A stretch of DNA of 64,000 bases from Opitutus terrae PB90-1. GTDB taxonomy: Bacteria > Verrucomicrobiota > Verrucomicrobiia > Opitutales > Opitutaceae. Under the pieces are notes generated by a model. It saw nothing but the letters and a program-made list of their open reading frames with translations. It ran no database searches and had not been told where the DNA came from. The DNA lies in NCBI RefSeq assembly GCF_000019965.1, contig NC_010571.1:4969001-5033000 (forward strand). The letters run 5' to 3'. Made by a program: the position numbers and the translations under genes. Every line of letters begins with the position of its first letter. The stretch's first letter is position 1. Shown piece after piece: positions 32,105-40,965 of the stretch.

Positions 32105-32887
32105 GTGGTTCCCGACTCAGACACCCGCATCAAACTTCGCGTGTTCGAAGGTCCGCTCGACTTGCTGCTTTTCCTGATCCGCAAGAACGAGCTGGATATC
32201 TACGACATCCCCATCGAGTCGGTGACGAGGCAGTATGTCGACGCGTTGCACGCGATGCAGCAGCTGGACCTCGACGTGGCCGGCGAATTCTTCGTGATGG
32301 CGGCGACGCTGATGGAAATCAAAAGCCGGATGCTCCTGCCGAAAGGCCAGAGCGCCGTCGATCCGAATGCCGACGAAGAGGAAATCGATCCGCGCTGGGA
32401 CCTCGTTCACCAGCTGCTGCAATACAAGAAGTTCAAGGAAGCCGCCGCGAAACTGAATGAGCTGGCGGCGCTGCGGCAGGACCTCATGGAGCGTTACGTC
32501 TCGTCGATGTCGATGGACGGCGCCGCCCGGCCGCTCAAGACGGTGGACCGGATCGAACTGTGGAACGCGTTCAACATCGTGCTGCGCCGGCTGGCGGAGA
32601 AACTCGTCGTCGGCGAAATTCACGACGAGCAGGTGACGGTCGCGGACAAGATGGAGGAAATCCTCGAGCTGACGCAGACGCGCAAAACCTTCGTGTTTTC
32701 CGAGCTGCTGACCGGCAAGGTGACGCTACGGCTGCTGGTCGCCACCTTCCTCGCGGTGCTCGAACTGACGCGCTTGAAGCGGCTGCGGCTGCAGCAGGAT
32801 GAAGCCTTCGCCGACATCGTTTGCTCCGCGGTCGAAGCGGAAATGCCGCTTGAAAGCGCGGTGAACCCCGGCACGGTCACGGCGTGA
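32105..32887 (+). CDS. scpA: Segregation and condensation protein A
   Basis: A 260-residue kleisin subunit that bridges the SMC ATPase heads in the chromosome-condensing complex. The N-terminal SMC-binding part has IKLRVFEGPLDLLLFLIRKN and DIYDIPIESVTRQYV; the middle has EFFVMAATLMEIKSRMLLP and the C-terminal winged helix KTFVFSELLTGKVTLRLLVA. Translation starts from a GTG at 32105. The scpB partner is not next to it; instead its stop overlaps the start of a small unknown gene by four bases (GTGA), indicating coupled translation. Confidence 0.93.
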   Translation: MVPDSDTRIKLRVFEGPLDLLLFLIRKNELDIYDIPIESVTRQYVDALHAMQQLDLDVAGEFFVMAATLMEIKSRMLLPKGQSAVDPNADEEEIDPRWDLVHQLLQYKKFKEAAAKLNELAALRQDLMERYVSSMSMDGAARPLKTVDRIELWNAFNIVLRRLAEKLVVGEIHDEQVTVADKMEEILELTQTRKTFVFSELLTGKVTLRLLVATFLAVLELTRLKRLRLQQDEAFADIVCSAVEAEMPLESAVNPGTVTA

Positions 32888-33135
32888 GCAAGAAGAAGAA
32901 ATCCCGCCCGCGCGCCGCCGGACTGTTGGGCATCGGCTTCGACAACACCGACGGACACAAGCGCATCACGACGGGCGAACAATTCGCGATCGTGGGCGGC
33001 TCCGAGGAAACGCACGGCCGGATGACGGAGACCGTGGTCAAGACCTTCGAGGAGCTGAAGCAGCGCGGGAAGCGGCTCCAGCACGTGGCGCCGGACGAGC
33101 TCGCCGAGATCATCCATCGTTCCACGCCCCGCTGA
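32884..33135 (+). CDS. Small conserved-looking protein coupled to scpA
   Basis: An 83-residue basic protein beginning with a lysine-rich stretch (MSKKKKSRPRAAG) and containing the motif GFDNTDGHKRITTGEQFAIVG. No transmembrane segment, signal or known domain is visible. It overlaps scpA by four bases through a shared GTGA, so it is expected to be translated with it and may act in chromosome organisation or be an incidental operon partner. Codon use is like that of its neighbours. I do not recognise a family. Confidence 0.65.
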   Translation: MSKKKKSRPRAAGLLGIGFDNTDGHKRITTGEQFAIVGGSEETHGRMTETVVKTFEELKQRGKRLQHVAPDELAEIIHRSTPR

Positions 33136-33206
33136 TTTCGGCCGCAGCTTTCGCCGGCAACATCGAGCCATTTGCCATTCTCCTTTCTGTTCATCCATTC
33201 CCCATC

Positions 33207-33533
33207 ATGTCCGAAAAAATCGCTCAACTCACCGCGGCAGATTTCGAGTCCGCGATCAGCAGTGGCACCACTCCGGTGCTCGTCGACTTCTGGGCCCCTT
33301 GGTGCGGCCCGTGCAAGGCGATCGCTCCGATCCTCGAGGAGCTGGCCACGGAGCTCGATGGGAAGCTCAAGATCGCCAAGGTAAACGTGGATGATCACGG
33401 CGAAATCGCCACGCGCTACAGCATTCGCGCCATCCCGACGATGCTGTTGTTCAAGGGCGGTCAGGTGGCCGAGCAGTTGGTCGGCATGATGCCGAAGGCG
33501 ACGCTGAAGGCGAAAATCGCCGCCCACGTCTGA
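33207..33533 (+). CDS. trxA: Thioredoxin
   Basis: A 108-residue cytosolic disulfide reductase with the active site WAPWCGPCKAIAP, the cis-proline loop RAIPTMLLFKGG and the C-terminal helix. Length and motifs match classical Trx. The ATG at 33207 lies 71 bases after the small gene downstream of scpA, and a palindromic repeat follows between it and the convergent menA. Confidence 0.97.
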   Translation: MSEKIAQLTAADFESAISSGTTPVLVDFWAPWCGPCKAIAPILEELATELDGKLKIAKVNVDDHGEIATRYSIRAIPTMLLFKGGQVAEQLVGMMPKATLKAKIAAHV

Positions 33534-33554
33534 CCGGCGCGCGAATTCTGACCT

Positions 33555-33626
33555 TGTAGGGCGGAGTCTCCTGACCCCGCCGACTTTCGAGCGCGTGGCG
33601 GCGGGGTCGGGAAACCCCGCCCTACA
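33555..33626. repeat. 72-base GTAGGG...CCCTAC palindrome between trxA and menA
   Basis: The arms TGTAGGGCGGAGTCTCCTGA (33555 onward) and the block ending GGAAACCCCGCCCTACA at 33626 pair at about 23 of 27 positions with a short GC-rich loop. It fills the spacer between convergent genes and may end transcription from both sides. It belongs to the same family as elements at 19991, 30485, 61617 and probably 63340. Confidence 0.85.
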
Positions 33627-33637
33627 GAATCCGGTTC

Positions 33638-34522
33638 TCAGCCCGTCACGAACGACGCTCCGGCGAGCAGCGCGTAAAGCGCGAGCAGCTTGCCGGTGTC
33701 GACTAATAGGGCGATGAGCTCGACCGGCGTTTGCGCCGCACGCAGGCGCCGCACATGGGACCCTGCCAGCGGGAGGATGGCCAGCGGCAGCAGCCGCCAG
33801 AGCGTTCCTTCCGTCCAGCAGAACCATCCCGGCACCAGTAGCGCGATCAGCAGCGAACCTGCATGCTGGAGGCGGGCCGCGCGGCGGCCCCAACGCACCA
33901 CCAGCGTGCGCTTGCCCGCGGCGGCGTCGGTCTCGACGTCGCGATAGTTGTTCACCACGAGGATATTCGTGGCGAGCAACCCAATCGGCACGGCCGCCAG
34001 CAGGACATCCGGGTAGATCGCGCCGGCCTGCACGAAATACGTGGCGCCGACGGCAACGAGCCCGAAAAAGATGAACACGAACACGTCGCCCAGTCCGTGG
34101 TAGGCCAGCGGCCAGGGGCCACCCGTGTAGGCGATCCCGCACAGAATGCTCGCGAGGCCGATCAGAATCAGCCACGGGCCGCCCCAGAGCAGCAGGCCCA
34201 ACCCGCAGGCGAATGCCGTGGCAAATGTGGCCCACATAGCCCGCCGCATGGTCGCAGGGCTGACCCAGCCGGCGGCGACCGCACGCTGGGGGCCGACGCG
34301 CGCGGCGGTGTCGGCGCCGCGCATGAAGTCGTAGTAATCGTTGGCGAAGTTCGTGCCGATCTGGACAAGCAGCGCGAATCCGAGGCAGAGCGCCGCCGCC
34401 GCCGGCTCGAACACGTCGTCGCGCCAAGCCAGCGCCGAGCCGACGATCACCGGCGCGATCGCCGCGGGCAGCGTGCGCGGCCGGGCCGCCGAGATCCAAA
34501 TATGCCAGAAGGAAGGTTTCAA
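33638..34522 (-). CDS. menA: 1,4-dihydroxy-2-naphthoate polyprenyltransferase
   Basis: An integral membrane UbiA-family enzyme of 294 residues that prenylates dihydroxynaphthoate in menaquinone synthesis. The two aspartate-rich motifs are NFANDYYDFMRGAD (about residue 58) and NNYRDVETDAAAGKRT (about residue 190). ARPRTLPAAIAPV at the start is typical of MenA. Eight or nine hydrophobic helices are visible. Its ATG overlaps the stop of the preceding membrane-protein gene (ATGA), so they are translationally coupled. This implies menaquinone is a respiratory quinone here. Confidence 0.93.
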   Translation of the reverse strand: MKPSFWHIWISAARPRTLPAAIAPVIVGSALAWRDDVFEPAAAALCLGFALLVQIGTNFANDYYDFMRGADTAARVGPQRAVAAGWVSPATMRRAMWATFATAFACGLGLLLWGGPWLILIGLASILCGIAYTGGPWPLAYHGLGDVFVFIFFGLVAVGATYFVQAGAIYPDVLLAAVPIGLLATNILVVNNYRDVETDAAAGKRTLVVRWGRRAARLQHAGSLLIALLVPGWFCWTEGTLWRLLPLAILPLAGSHVRRLRAAQTPVELIALLVDTGKLLALYALLAGASFVTG

Positions 34523-35211
34523 CGGAGCGGACTGGAGCTGACCTTCACCCTCTTGCTCAGTTGCACCAGCGGCCGGCGTGCGAGGAAGCTCACGACCACG
34601 GGAAGAAAGACCAGCCCTGCATTAAGCAATGGGCGCAGGTCGCCGAGCCCAAGGAACAACGTGCCGAGCAGCACCACGAGCAACGCATGCACGGCCAAAA
34701 AAGCCGCCGGATTCGGCAGCACCGGATTCACCAGCCAGACCAGCAGCACGGCGAAACCGCCGGCCGCGAACCCGCTCAGTCCGATCGTGACTCCGGTCAA
34801 ATAGAAGATCGGTGCGAACAGCATCGAGCGATGTTCAAACCGAAAGAGCTGGATCAGCACGCCGACCAGCAGGATCCCGAGCCGGCCATAGGTCGCCAGC
34901 CGCACGCTCTCCGCATCCGCGCCAGGCATCGTTTGCCACGCCGGCTCGGTGCCTGGCATTCCGCCCAACAGCATCACCGTCCCCAACCCGGCACGCAGGA
35001 AGTCGATCGTGTTTCTCAGCTTCACGATCTCCGTCCGGAAGCTCACGGACGGGTCGTTGGGATCGCGGGTTTTGGCCGGATTGGTGTCCAACGGGTAGCG
35101 CCGGCGATGGTGGCGCTGAAATTCGAATACGCGGCCGCCGATGCGCAGCATCTGCCGCGGCAGCCAGAGCAGGATTACGGCCGGAAGCAGTTGAAGCCAC
35201 GCGATGTTCAC
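34519..35211 (-). CDS. Multi-pass membrane protein upstream of menA, function unknown
   Basis: A 230-residue protein with about five hydrophobic segments (AWLQLLPAVILLWLP, LGILLVGVLIQLF, FYLTGVTIGLSGFAAGG, LVVLLGTLFLGLGDL, AGLVFLPVVVSFLARRP). An arginine-rich cytoplasmic loop (FEFQRHHRRRYPLD) follows the first helix. It overlaps menA by four bases and probably belongs to the same operon. A -35-like TTGACA lies on the minus strand at 35246-35251, 35 bases before the start, but with no good -10. I do not recognise a family. Confidence 0.65.
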   Translation of the reverse strand: MNIAWLQLLPAVILLWLPRQMLRIGGRVFEFQRHHRRRYPLDTNPAKTRDPNDPSVSFRTEIVKLRNTIDFLRAGLGTVMLLGGMPGTEPAWQTMPGADAESVRLATYGRLGILLVGVLIQLFRFEHRSMLFAPIFYLTGVTIGLSGFAAGGFAVLLVWLVNPVLPNPAAFLAVHALLVVLLGTLFLGLGDLRPLLNAGLVFLPVVVSFLARRPLVQLSKRVKVSSSPLR

Positions 35212-35263
35212 GAGTGCCGGCGAGCGAAAGAAAACCCCCGCGTCATGTCAAAAGCCGATCCCG

Positions 35264-35283
35264 TAGGCGGCCCGGCCCGCCTA
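35264..35283 (-). repeat. Short palindrome overlapping the acylphosphatase stop codon
   Basis: TAGGCGGCCCGGCCCGCCTA has seven-base-pair arms (TAGGCGG/CCGCCTA) and includes the TAG stop of the acylphosphatase. No T run follows directly, so an intrinsic terminator is doubtful; it may reduce read-through to the next gene. Confidence 0.4.
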
Positions 35284-35556
35284 GCGGATCATGAATCCGG
35301 TGAACTGCCGCGGCCGGCGGTCGGAACTGCGCTCGGTTTTCCGCACGAGCCCATGCATCCGCTCATGGATCATCGCAACGAAGGCCTCGATCTCGTCCGC
35401 GCGCCCCTCGACCTCGACGTGCACGCGCCCGTCCGGCAGGTTCCGCACGAACCCCGCGACCTCGAACTCCTTTGCGATCTGCAGCGTAGAATAGCGAAAG
35501 CCCACGCCTTGCACGTGACCGGAGAAGATGATCGTCTCGTGGTGGACATCCGTCAT
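35281..35556 (-). CDS. acyP: Acylphosphatase
   Basis: A 91-residue enzyme hydrolysing acyl phosphates. SGHVQGVGFRYSTLQIA carries the phosphate-binding loop and catalytic arginine, and VRNLPDGRVHVEVEG carries the catalytic asparagine. The ATG at 35556 (MTDVHHETIIF) is preferred; the longer frame up to 35634 adds 26 residues outside the family. It lies 69 bases upstream of the membrane-protein/menA pair on the same strand. Confidence 0.94.
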   Translation of the reverse strand: MTDVHHETIIFSGHVQGVGFRYSTLQIAKEFEVAGFVRNLPDGRVHVEVEGRADEIEAFVAMIHERMHGLVRKTERSSDRRPRQFTGFMIR

Positions 35557-35720
35557 GGGGAGGGAAAGCGGCGGCATCCAACTACGCTCGGCGGTTCGCT
35601 TCAATCCGCAAAGCGTTCCCGTGATCAACTGCACCCGATTGATGGGCGGCCCTTTGACTTTCGCTTGACCGGTTTTGATTTGCGTTCGCGTCCCCTGCGT
35701 TCTCAGTTCCCCCCACGCGA

Positions 35721-36410
35721 ATGAGTAATTTTGATTCTGACGGGACGCAGGATAACGAGTGGGAAGACCGCGGCGACCTGGCGTGGAACGAGTTTGATTG
35801 GGAGCGGTATCTGCGCGAACAGGATGAAGCGGTGATGCGTTATCTGGGTTTCTACGAAGCCTGCAAGAACAGCTCCGATCGGATCGATGACGTGGCCGAG
35901 CTCATGAACTGGAGCTCCGGCGAAAATGAGGAACGGTCCACGGAAACGACCGCCAGCACCGACAGCGAGGACGAGTCCGACTCCGATTTCGCGGGCGAGA
36001 ACGACGTCTACACGCTGCACAAGAATCCGATTTTCATCTCCACGCGCGCGCTCTATCTCGGCCTGCGCCGGCAATGGGAGCTGACGGCGGCGAATCAGCA
36101 CAAGGTGCCGCAGCCGCTGGCGCTCGCGCTGTTGTCGTCGCTGCATCGCGGCGAAGATCAGGCGGTGCAGGCGATTCACGCGCTGGATTTCGGTGACTAC
36201 GCGATGGCGATCAGCCTGTTCAAGCGGGCGCTGTGCGCGCTCAACAGCACGCTGGCCCTGCTGAACGACGGCGCCGCCCTCACCCATCGCGCGGTCGAGA
36301 ACTATCGGGAGATGGCGCTCCCGCGGCTCTTCGATCTCCGCGAGATCTGGCTGCGCGTCGTGCACGAGTGTCGCGAAGAACTCGACCGACCGGTCGAGGG
36401 CGAGAACTGA
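35721..36410 (+). CDS. Acidic helical protein of unknown function
   Basis: A 229-residue cytoplasmic protein with very acidic ends: DNEWEDRGDLAWNEFDWERY at the N-terminus, and a Ser/Glu/Asp/Thr-rich linker (SGENEERSTETTASTDSEDE) in residues 69-92. The C-terminal 130 residues are helical and better ordered (ISTRALYLGLRRQWELTAAN, SLFKRALCALNSTLALLND). No domain is recognised. The codon use fits the surroundings. It is followed by the convergent tRNA-Ser gene. It could be a conserved lineage-specific protein. Confidence 0.6.
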   Translation: MSNFDSDGTQDNEWEDRGDLAWNEFDWERYLREQDEAVMRYLGFYEACKNSSDRIDDVAELMNWSSGENEERSTETTASTDSEDESDSDFAGENDVYTLHKNPIFISTRALYLGLRRQWELTAANQHKVPQPLALALLSSLHRGEDQAVQAIHALDFGDYAMAISLFKRALCALNSTLALLNDGAALTHRAVENYREMALPRLFDLREIWLRVVHECREELDRPVEGEN

Positions 36411-36435
36411 GCTGTCCGCAGCCCACGGGCAAAGG

Positions 36436-36530
<95 letters not shown>

Positions 36531-36636
36531 GGATCAGGACATGGGAGGCAAACGCCGGCTCACGAAAGTGCAAGGCGGATTTGCAGGGATTTCCGAACCC
36601 AGACGCGCGTGAGGCCTGCGCGCGGCGCGCAACAGC

Positions 36637-38061
36637 TCAGTACCGGTAGTGATCCGGCTTGTAGGGTCCCTCAACCGGCACGCCGAGATAAGCCGCCTGC
36701 TCGGAGGTGAGCTTCGTCAGCTTCGCGCCGATCTTCTCGAGGTGCAGCCGCGCCACCTCCTCGTCGAGGTGCTTCGGCAGTCGGTAAACGCCGATCGCGT
36801 AGGTGTCGCGATTCTTCCAGAGATCGATCTGGGCGAGCGTCTGGTTCGTGAAGCTGTTCGACATCACGAACGAGGGATGGCCGGTCGCGCAACCGAGGTT
36901 CACCAGCCGGCCTTCCGCGAGCAGATAAATGCTCGGACCGCCGGGGAACGTGTACAGGTCGTATTGCGGCTTCACGTTGGTCCGCTTTGCGTCCGACGCG
37001 TTGAGCCGGTCGACCTGGATCTCGTTGTCGAAATGGCCGATGTTACAGACAATCGCCTGGTCCTTCATCTTCCGCATGTGCTCCAGCGTGATGATGTCGC
37101 GATTGCCCGTGGTGGTGACGTAGAGGTCGGCGACGCCAAGCGTGCTCTCCACGGTGTTGACCTCGAAGCCCTCCATCGCCGCCTGCAGGGCGTTGATCGG
37201 ATCGACTTCAGTGACGATCACGCGAGCGCCGAATCCGCGCAGTGAATGCGACGAGCCTTTGCCGACGTCGCCGTAGCCGCAGACGCACGCGACCTTGCCC
37301 GCGATCATCACGTCGGTCGCGCGCTTGAGTCCGTCGGCGAGCGACTCGCGGCAACCGTAAAGATTGTCGAACTTCGACTTCGTGACCGAGTCGTTGACGT
37401 TGATCGCCGGCACGCGGAGCTTGCCCTTCTCCAGCATCTGATAAAGCCGGTGGACGCCCGTCGTGGTTTCTTCCGACACGCCGCGCCACTCCTTCGCCAT
37501 CTTGGTCCAAAACAGCGGATCCTGCGCGTGCACGCGCTTGAGCAGATCCTTGATCACCTGCTCTTCGTGGGAGGCTGAGGCCGTGTTTGCCCAATCGCTC
37601 CCCTCCTCGAGTTCGCAGCCCTTGTGGATCAGCAGCGTCACATCGCCGCCGTCGTCGACGACCAGTTGCGGGCCCTTGCCGCCGGGGAACGAGATCGCGT
37701 TGAGCGTCATGTCCCAATACTCCTCGAGCGTCTCGCCCTTCCAGGCAAAGACCGGCACGCCGGCCTTCGCGATCGCCGCGGCCGCGTGGTCCTGGGTTGA
37801 GAAGATGTTACACGACGCCCAGCGCACGTCGGCGCCCAACTCGCGCAGCGTCTCGATCAAGACGGCGGTTTGGATCGTCATGTGCAGCGAGCCCGTGATG
37901 CGCACCCCCGCGAGCGGTTTGACCGGGCCGAATTTTTTGCGCACGGCCATGAGGCCGGGCATCTCGTGCTCGGCGATCGAGATTTCCTTCCGCCCCCAAT
38001 CGGCGAGCGAAATATCTTTGACGCGATAGGTGGCGGATTGCGGGGCGGCGGCAGTGGCCAT
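36637..38061 (-). CDS. ahcY: S-adenosylhomocysteine hydrolase
   Basis: Reversibly splits S-adenosylhomocysteine into adenosine and homocysteine, removing the product inhibitor of methyltransferases. The 474-residue protein contains [34 protein letters not shown], the NAD-binding [27 protein letters not shown] with the catalytic lysine and asparagine region, and the C-terminal KPDHYRY that closes the NAD site. The ATG at 38061 ([12 protein letters not shown]) is chosen over 38151 by length. It follows metK by 41 bases in the same orientation, so the SAM cycle enzymes form an operon. Confidence 0.98.
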   Translation of the reverse strand: MATAAAPQSATYRVKDISLADWGRKEISIAEHEMPGLMAVRKKFGPVKPLAGVRITGSLHMTIQTAVLIETLRELGADVRWASCNIFSTQDHAAAAIAKAGVPVFAWKGETLEEYWDMTLNAISFPGGKGPQLVVDDGGDVTLLIHKGCELEEGSDWANTASASHEEQVIKDLLKRVHAQDPLFWTKMAKEWRGVSEETTTGVHRLYQMLEKGKLRVPAINVNDSVTKSKFDNLYGCRESLADGLKRATDVMIAGKVACVCGYGDVGKGSSHSLRGFGARVIVTEVDPINALQAAMEGFEVNTVESTLGVADLYVTTTGNRDIITLEHMRKMKDQAIVCNIGHFDNEIQVDRLNASDAKRTNVKPQYDLYTFPGGPSIYLLAEGRLVNLGCATGHPSFVMSNSFTNQTLAQIDLWKNRDTYAIGVYRLPKHLDEEVARLHLEKIGAKLTKLTSEQAAYLGVPVEGPYKPDHYRY

Positions 38062-38102
38062 GGAATTCGACAGGGTTGCAGGTTGCGGTCGCGAAACCGC
38101 GG

Positions 38103-39269
38103 TTATTTCACCGCGGCGCGGAGCGCCTCGATCTGATTGGTTTTTTCCCACGGCAGTTCGTCCTTGCCGAAGTGGCCGTAGTTGGTCGTCGCGCGGTAGA
38201 TCGGCCGGAGCAGATCGAGTTGCTTGACGATCGCGGCGGGTTTGAAGCTGAAAACCTTGCGGACGGCCGCGGAGATTTTCTCCTCCGGCACTTTCGCGGT
38301 GCCCATCGCATCGACCCAGATCGACACCGGCTCCGGGTAGCCGATCGCGTAGGCCACCTGCAACTCACAGATCTCCGCGAGCCCGGAGGCCACGATGTTT
38401 TTGGCGACCCAACGGCACATGTAGGCGGCCGAGCGATCGACCTTGGAAGGATCCTTGCCCGAAAACGCGCCGCCACCGTGGCGGCCCCAGCCGCCGTAGG
38501 TGTCCACGATGATCTTTCGGCCGGTCAGGCCCGAATCGCCTTCGGGCCCGCCCACGACGAACCGGCCGGTCGGGTTGATGTAGAAGCTCGTCTGCGCGTC
38601 CATCATGGCGGCGGGAATCACGCGCTTGATCACGTTTTCGATCAGAAACTCGCGAATGGCGCCGTGCTGCACGTGGGGCGTGTGCTGCGTGGAGATGACC
38701 ACGTTCTCCACCTTGATGGGCTTGTCGTTCTCGTAGCGCACCGAGACCTGCGATTTCGCGTCCGGCCGGAGCCACGACACGACGCCGGATTTGCGCAGCT
38801 TCGTCAGCTCCCGCCCGAGGCGGTGGGCGAACATGATCGCGGTCGGCATCATCTCCGGCGTTTCATTGCAGGCGTAGCCGAACATCAGGCCCTGGTCGCC
38901 GGCGCCCTGCTCCGCGGTGGCCTTGCCGTCGGCGGCGCGGGCGTCGACGCCCTGCGCGATATCCGGCGACTGCCGCGTGATCAGGTTCGTGATGAAAATC
39001 TTGTCGGCGTGAAACACGTCGTCGTCGTTCACATAACCGATGTCGCGCACGGCGTCGCGCACGACCTGGTCATAGTTGATCTTCGCCTTCGTCGTGATCT
39101 CGCCCGCGATCACCACGTGGTTGCTCTTCACGAGCGTTTCGCACGCGACGCGGCTCGTCGGATCCTGCGCGAGGCAGGCGTCGAGCACGCTGTCCGAGAT
39201 CAGATCCGCGACCTTGTCGGGATGCCCCTCGCCCACCGACTCCGAGGAGAAGACGAATGTGTTGGCCAT
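38103..39269 (-). CDS. metK: S-adenosylmethionine synthetase
   Basis: Makes SAM from methionine and ATP. The 388-residue protein starts [19 protein letters not shown] and carries [12 protein letters not shown], the conserved [19 protein letters not shown] and the methionine/ATP-binding [17 protein letters not shown]. The ATG at 39269 matches the family; an extension to 39356 crosses the promoter. A TATAAT box lies 55 bases upstream on the same strand. It is upstream of ahcY. I looked for a SAM- or SAH-sensing riboswitch in the 170-base leader and could not support one. Confidence 0.98.
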   Translation of the reverse strand: MANTFVFSSESVGEGHPDKVADLISDSVLDACLAQDPTSRVACETLVKSNHVVIAGEITTKAKINYDQVVRDAVRDIGYVNDDDVFHADKIFITNLITRQSPDIAQGVDARAADGKATAEQGAGDQGLMFGYACNETPEMMPTAIMFAHRLGRELTKLRKSGVVSWLRPDAKSQVSVRYENDKPIKVENVVISTQHTPHVQHGAIREFLIENVIKRVIPAAMMDAQTSFYINPTGRFVVGGPEGDSGLTGRKIIVDTYGGWGRHGGGAFSGKDPSKVDRSAAYMCRWVAKNIVASGLAEICELQVAYAIGYPEPVSIWVDAMGTAKVPEEKISAAVRKVFSFKPAAIVKQLDLLRPIYRATTNYGHFGKDELPWEKTNQIEALRAAVK

Positions 39270-39313
39270 ATATGGGACCGAGCAGGAAACCAACGGGCGT
39301 CCGGCAGGCAAGG

Positions 39314-39331
39314 GGAATATCATTATATTCC
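39314..39331 (-). promoter_or_regulatory. Palindromic -10 region of metK
   Basis: On the minus strand GGAATATAATGATATTCC is an 18-base imperfect palindrome (arms GGAATAT/ATATTCC) that contains a perfect TATAAT (39327-39322), 53-58 bases before the metK ATG. No good -35 lies at 16-18 bases. The palindrome over the -10 suggests a site where a dimeric repressor could bind, which is inference. Confidence 0.5.
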
Positions 39332-39440
39332 AATCTTCTGATGCATGAAGGCCCATTCGGCGGCTGGGCAGTGCGTCCTTGCCTGACTCGGCACGTCGAC
39401 CTTTATGTCATATCCCGCCCGCCGATAACTTGGTGATCGA

Positions 39441-40577
39441 ATGTCGCAACCTCTCCCAGCCCCCGAATTGAAGGACCGCAAGATCCTCGTCGTCGACGAC
39501 GACCGCCTCAACATCCGGATCCTCAGCGGCATCCTGAAGACGCAAGGCTACGCCCTGGCAGACGCGGACTCGGGCGAACGCGCGCTGGAGCTCTATCCCG
39601 AGTTCCGGCCCGATCTCGTCCTGCTCGACGTCGTGATGCCCGGGCTGAACGGCTTCGAAACGTGCCGGAAGCTGAAGGACACTTATGGCGACGCCTGCGC
39701 GCCGATCGTCTTCATCACGGCCAAGAACGAATCGGACGACGTCGTCGAGGGTTTCTCGGCCGGCGGCGTCGATTACCTGCCAAAGCCTTTCCAGGCGAAG
39801 GAGGTGTTGGTGCGGATTCAAACGCATCTGCGCAACCAGCTTCTGACCGAGCAGCAGAAGAGTCTCGTCGATCAGCTGAGCAAGGCCAACGCCGCGAAAA
39901 ACAAATTCCTCGGCATGGCCGCGCACGACCTCCGCAATCCCCTGGCCTCGATCCGCGGGCTGGCGGAGTTCCTGCGCGACGGCGTCGTCGGTCCGCTCAG
40001 CGCGGATCAGCTGGATCTGGTGCAGACGATTCACGCCGCGAGCCAGTCGATGCTGACGATGGTCAACGAACTCCTCGATGTCGCCACCATCGAGGCGGGC
40101 GAACTGAAGATCGATCCGGCGCAACACAACCTGGGCGACCTGATCGAGAAGGCGGTTTACCTCGCGAACATCGACGCGGCCAAAAAGAATACGCGCATCG
40201 AGATCACGCCGCCGGCTTCGCCACTCTATCCGTCATTCGATCCGGCCAAGATGCAGCAGGTCGTGGACAATCTGCTCAGCAACGCGGTGAAATACTCGCC
40301 GCCCGGTTCGCGGATCACGGTCGTGCTGCATGGCGACGGACGCGAGTGCAGTTTCGGGGTGAAGGACCAGGGGCCGGGCATTCCGGAGAACGAACGCGAC
40401 CGGCTGTTCAAGGATTTTGGCCGGCTGTCGGTGAAGCCGACGGGCGGCGAGAAGAGCACCGGGTTGGGCCTCGCCATCTGCCGCAAGATCACTGAGGCTC
40501 ATCACGGTTCGATCACGGCCGCCAACCTCCCCGGGGGCGGCTGTGAGTTTCGCGTCACGCTTCCCCTCCCCGCATGA
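39441..40577 (+). CDS. Receiver-histidine kinase fusion protein
   Basis: A 378-residue soluble protein with a receiver domain first (residues 12-130; ILVVDDDRLN, D63 in VLLDVVMPGLNG, LPKPFQAKE) and then a HisKA domain (H162 in MAAHDLRNPLASI) and an ATPase domain (NLLSNAVKYSPPG, KDQGPGIPE, STGLGLAICRK). The output kinase is thus controlled by a receiver rather than a sensor. It has no transmembrane segment. It begins a compact plus-strand run with a CheY-like regulator (4-base ATGA overlap), a small protein, a PilB/GspE ATPase and an Hpt protein, which suggests one phosphorelay. It is divergent from metK. Confidence 0.92.
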   Translation: MSQPLPAPELKDRKILVVDDDRLNIRILSGILKTQGYALADADSGERALELYPEFRPDLVLLDVVMPGLNGFETCRKLKDTYGDACAPIVFITAKNESDDVVEGFSAGGVDYLPKPFQAKEVLVRIQTHLRNQLLTEQQKSLVDQLSKANAAKNKFLGMAAHDLRNPLASIRGLAEFLRDGVVGPLSADQLDLVQTIHAASQSMLTMVNELLDVATIEAGELKIDPAQHNLGDLIEKAVYLANIDAAKKNTRIEITPPASPLYPSFDPAKMQQVVDNLLSNAVKYSPPGSRITVVLHGDGRECSFGVKDQGPGIPENERDRLFKDFGRLSVKPTGGEKSTGLGLAICRKITEAHHGSITAANLPGGGCEFRVTLPLPA

Positions 40578-40960
40578 ACTTCGCAGGCGTCATCCTGCTC
40601 GTCGACGACGAGCCGCATATTCGGAAATATGTTTCGCTGATCCTGAAACAGATTGGCGCCCTCAATCTGGTCGAAGCCAGCAATGGCGAGGAGGCGGTGG
40701 CCGCATTTGAAGCGTCCAAGCCCGATCTTGTGCTGCTCGACATCAGCATGCCCCTGGTGGACGGATTGGAGACCCTCCGCCGGTTGAAGGCCATCGATCC
40801 GGAATGCGTGGTCGTCATGCTCACCTCCATCGTGAACCGTCAGAGCATCGACGAGGCGCTCGCGCTCGGCGCGGCCAACTACATTCGCAAAGACACGCCC
40901 AAGGAAGAGATCGCCCAAGCGCTCACCGAAACGATCCAGAGCTATTTTGAGCTCGAATAA
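40574..40960 (+). CDS. CheY-like single-domain response regulator
   Basis: A 128-residue receiver with no output domain. It has the acidic pair in LLVDDEPHIRKY, phospho-acceptor D56 in VLLDISMPLVDG, the threonine in VVMLTSIVN and lysine in NYIRKDTPKEEI. Its ATG overlaps the kinase stop by four bases. It likely receives phosphate from the kinase or the Hpt protein and acts by protein contact, probably on the nearby ATPase machinery. Confidence 0.93.
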   Translation: MNFAGVILLVDDEPHIRKYVSLILKQIGALNLVEASNGEEAVAAFEASKPDLVLLDISMPLVDGLETLRRLKAIDPECVVVMLTSIVNRQSIDEALALGAANYIRKDTPKEEIAQALTETIQSYFELE

Positions 40961-40965
40961 TCTCG

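Noticed and set aside
32877-34499. A 540-codon minus-strand frame overlapping trxA and menA
   Set aside because: It overlaps three recognised genes in other frames, and its segments only mirror their codons.
39270-39440. A possible SAM or SAH riboswitch in the metK leader
   Set aside because: I could not place the conserved core of any class I know; only a promoter-like palindrome and unremarkable GC-rich stretches are seen.
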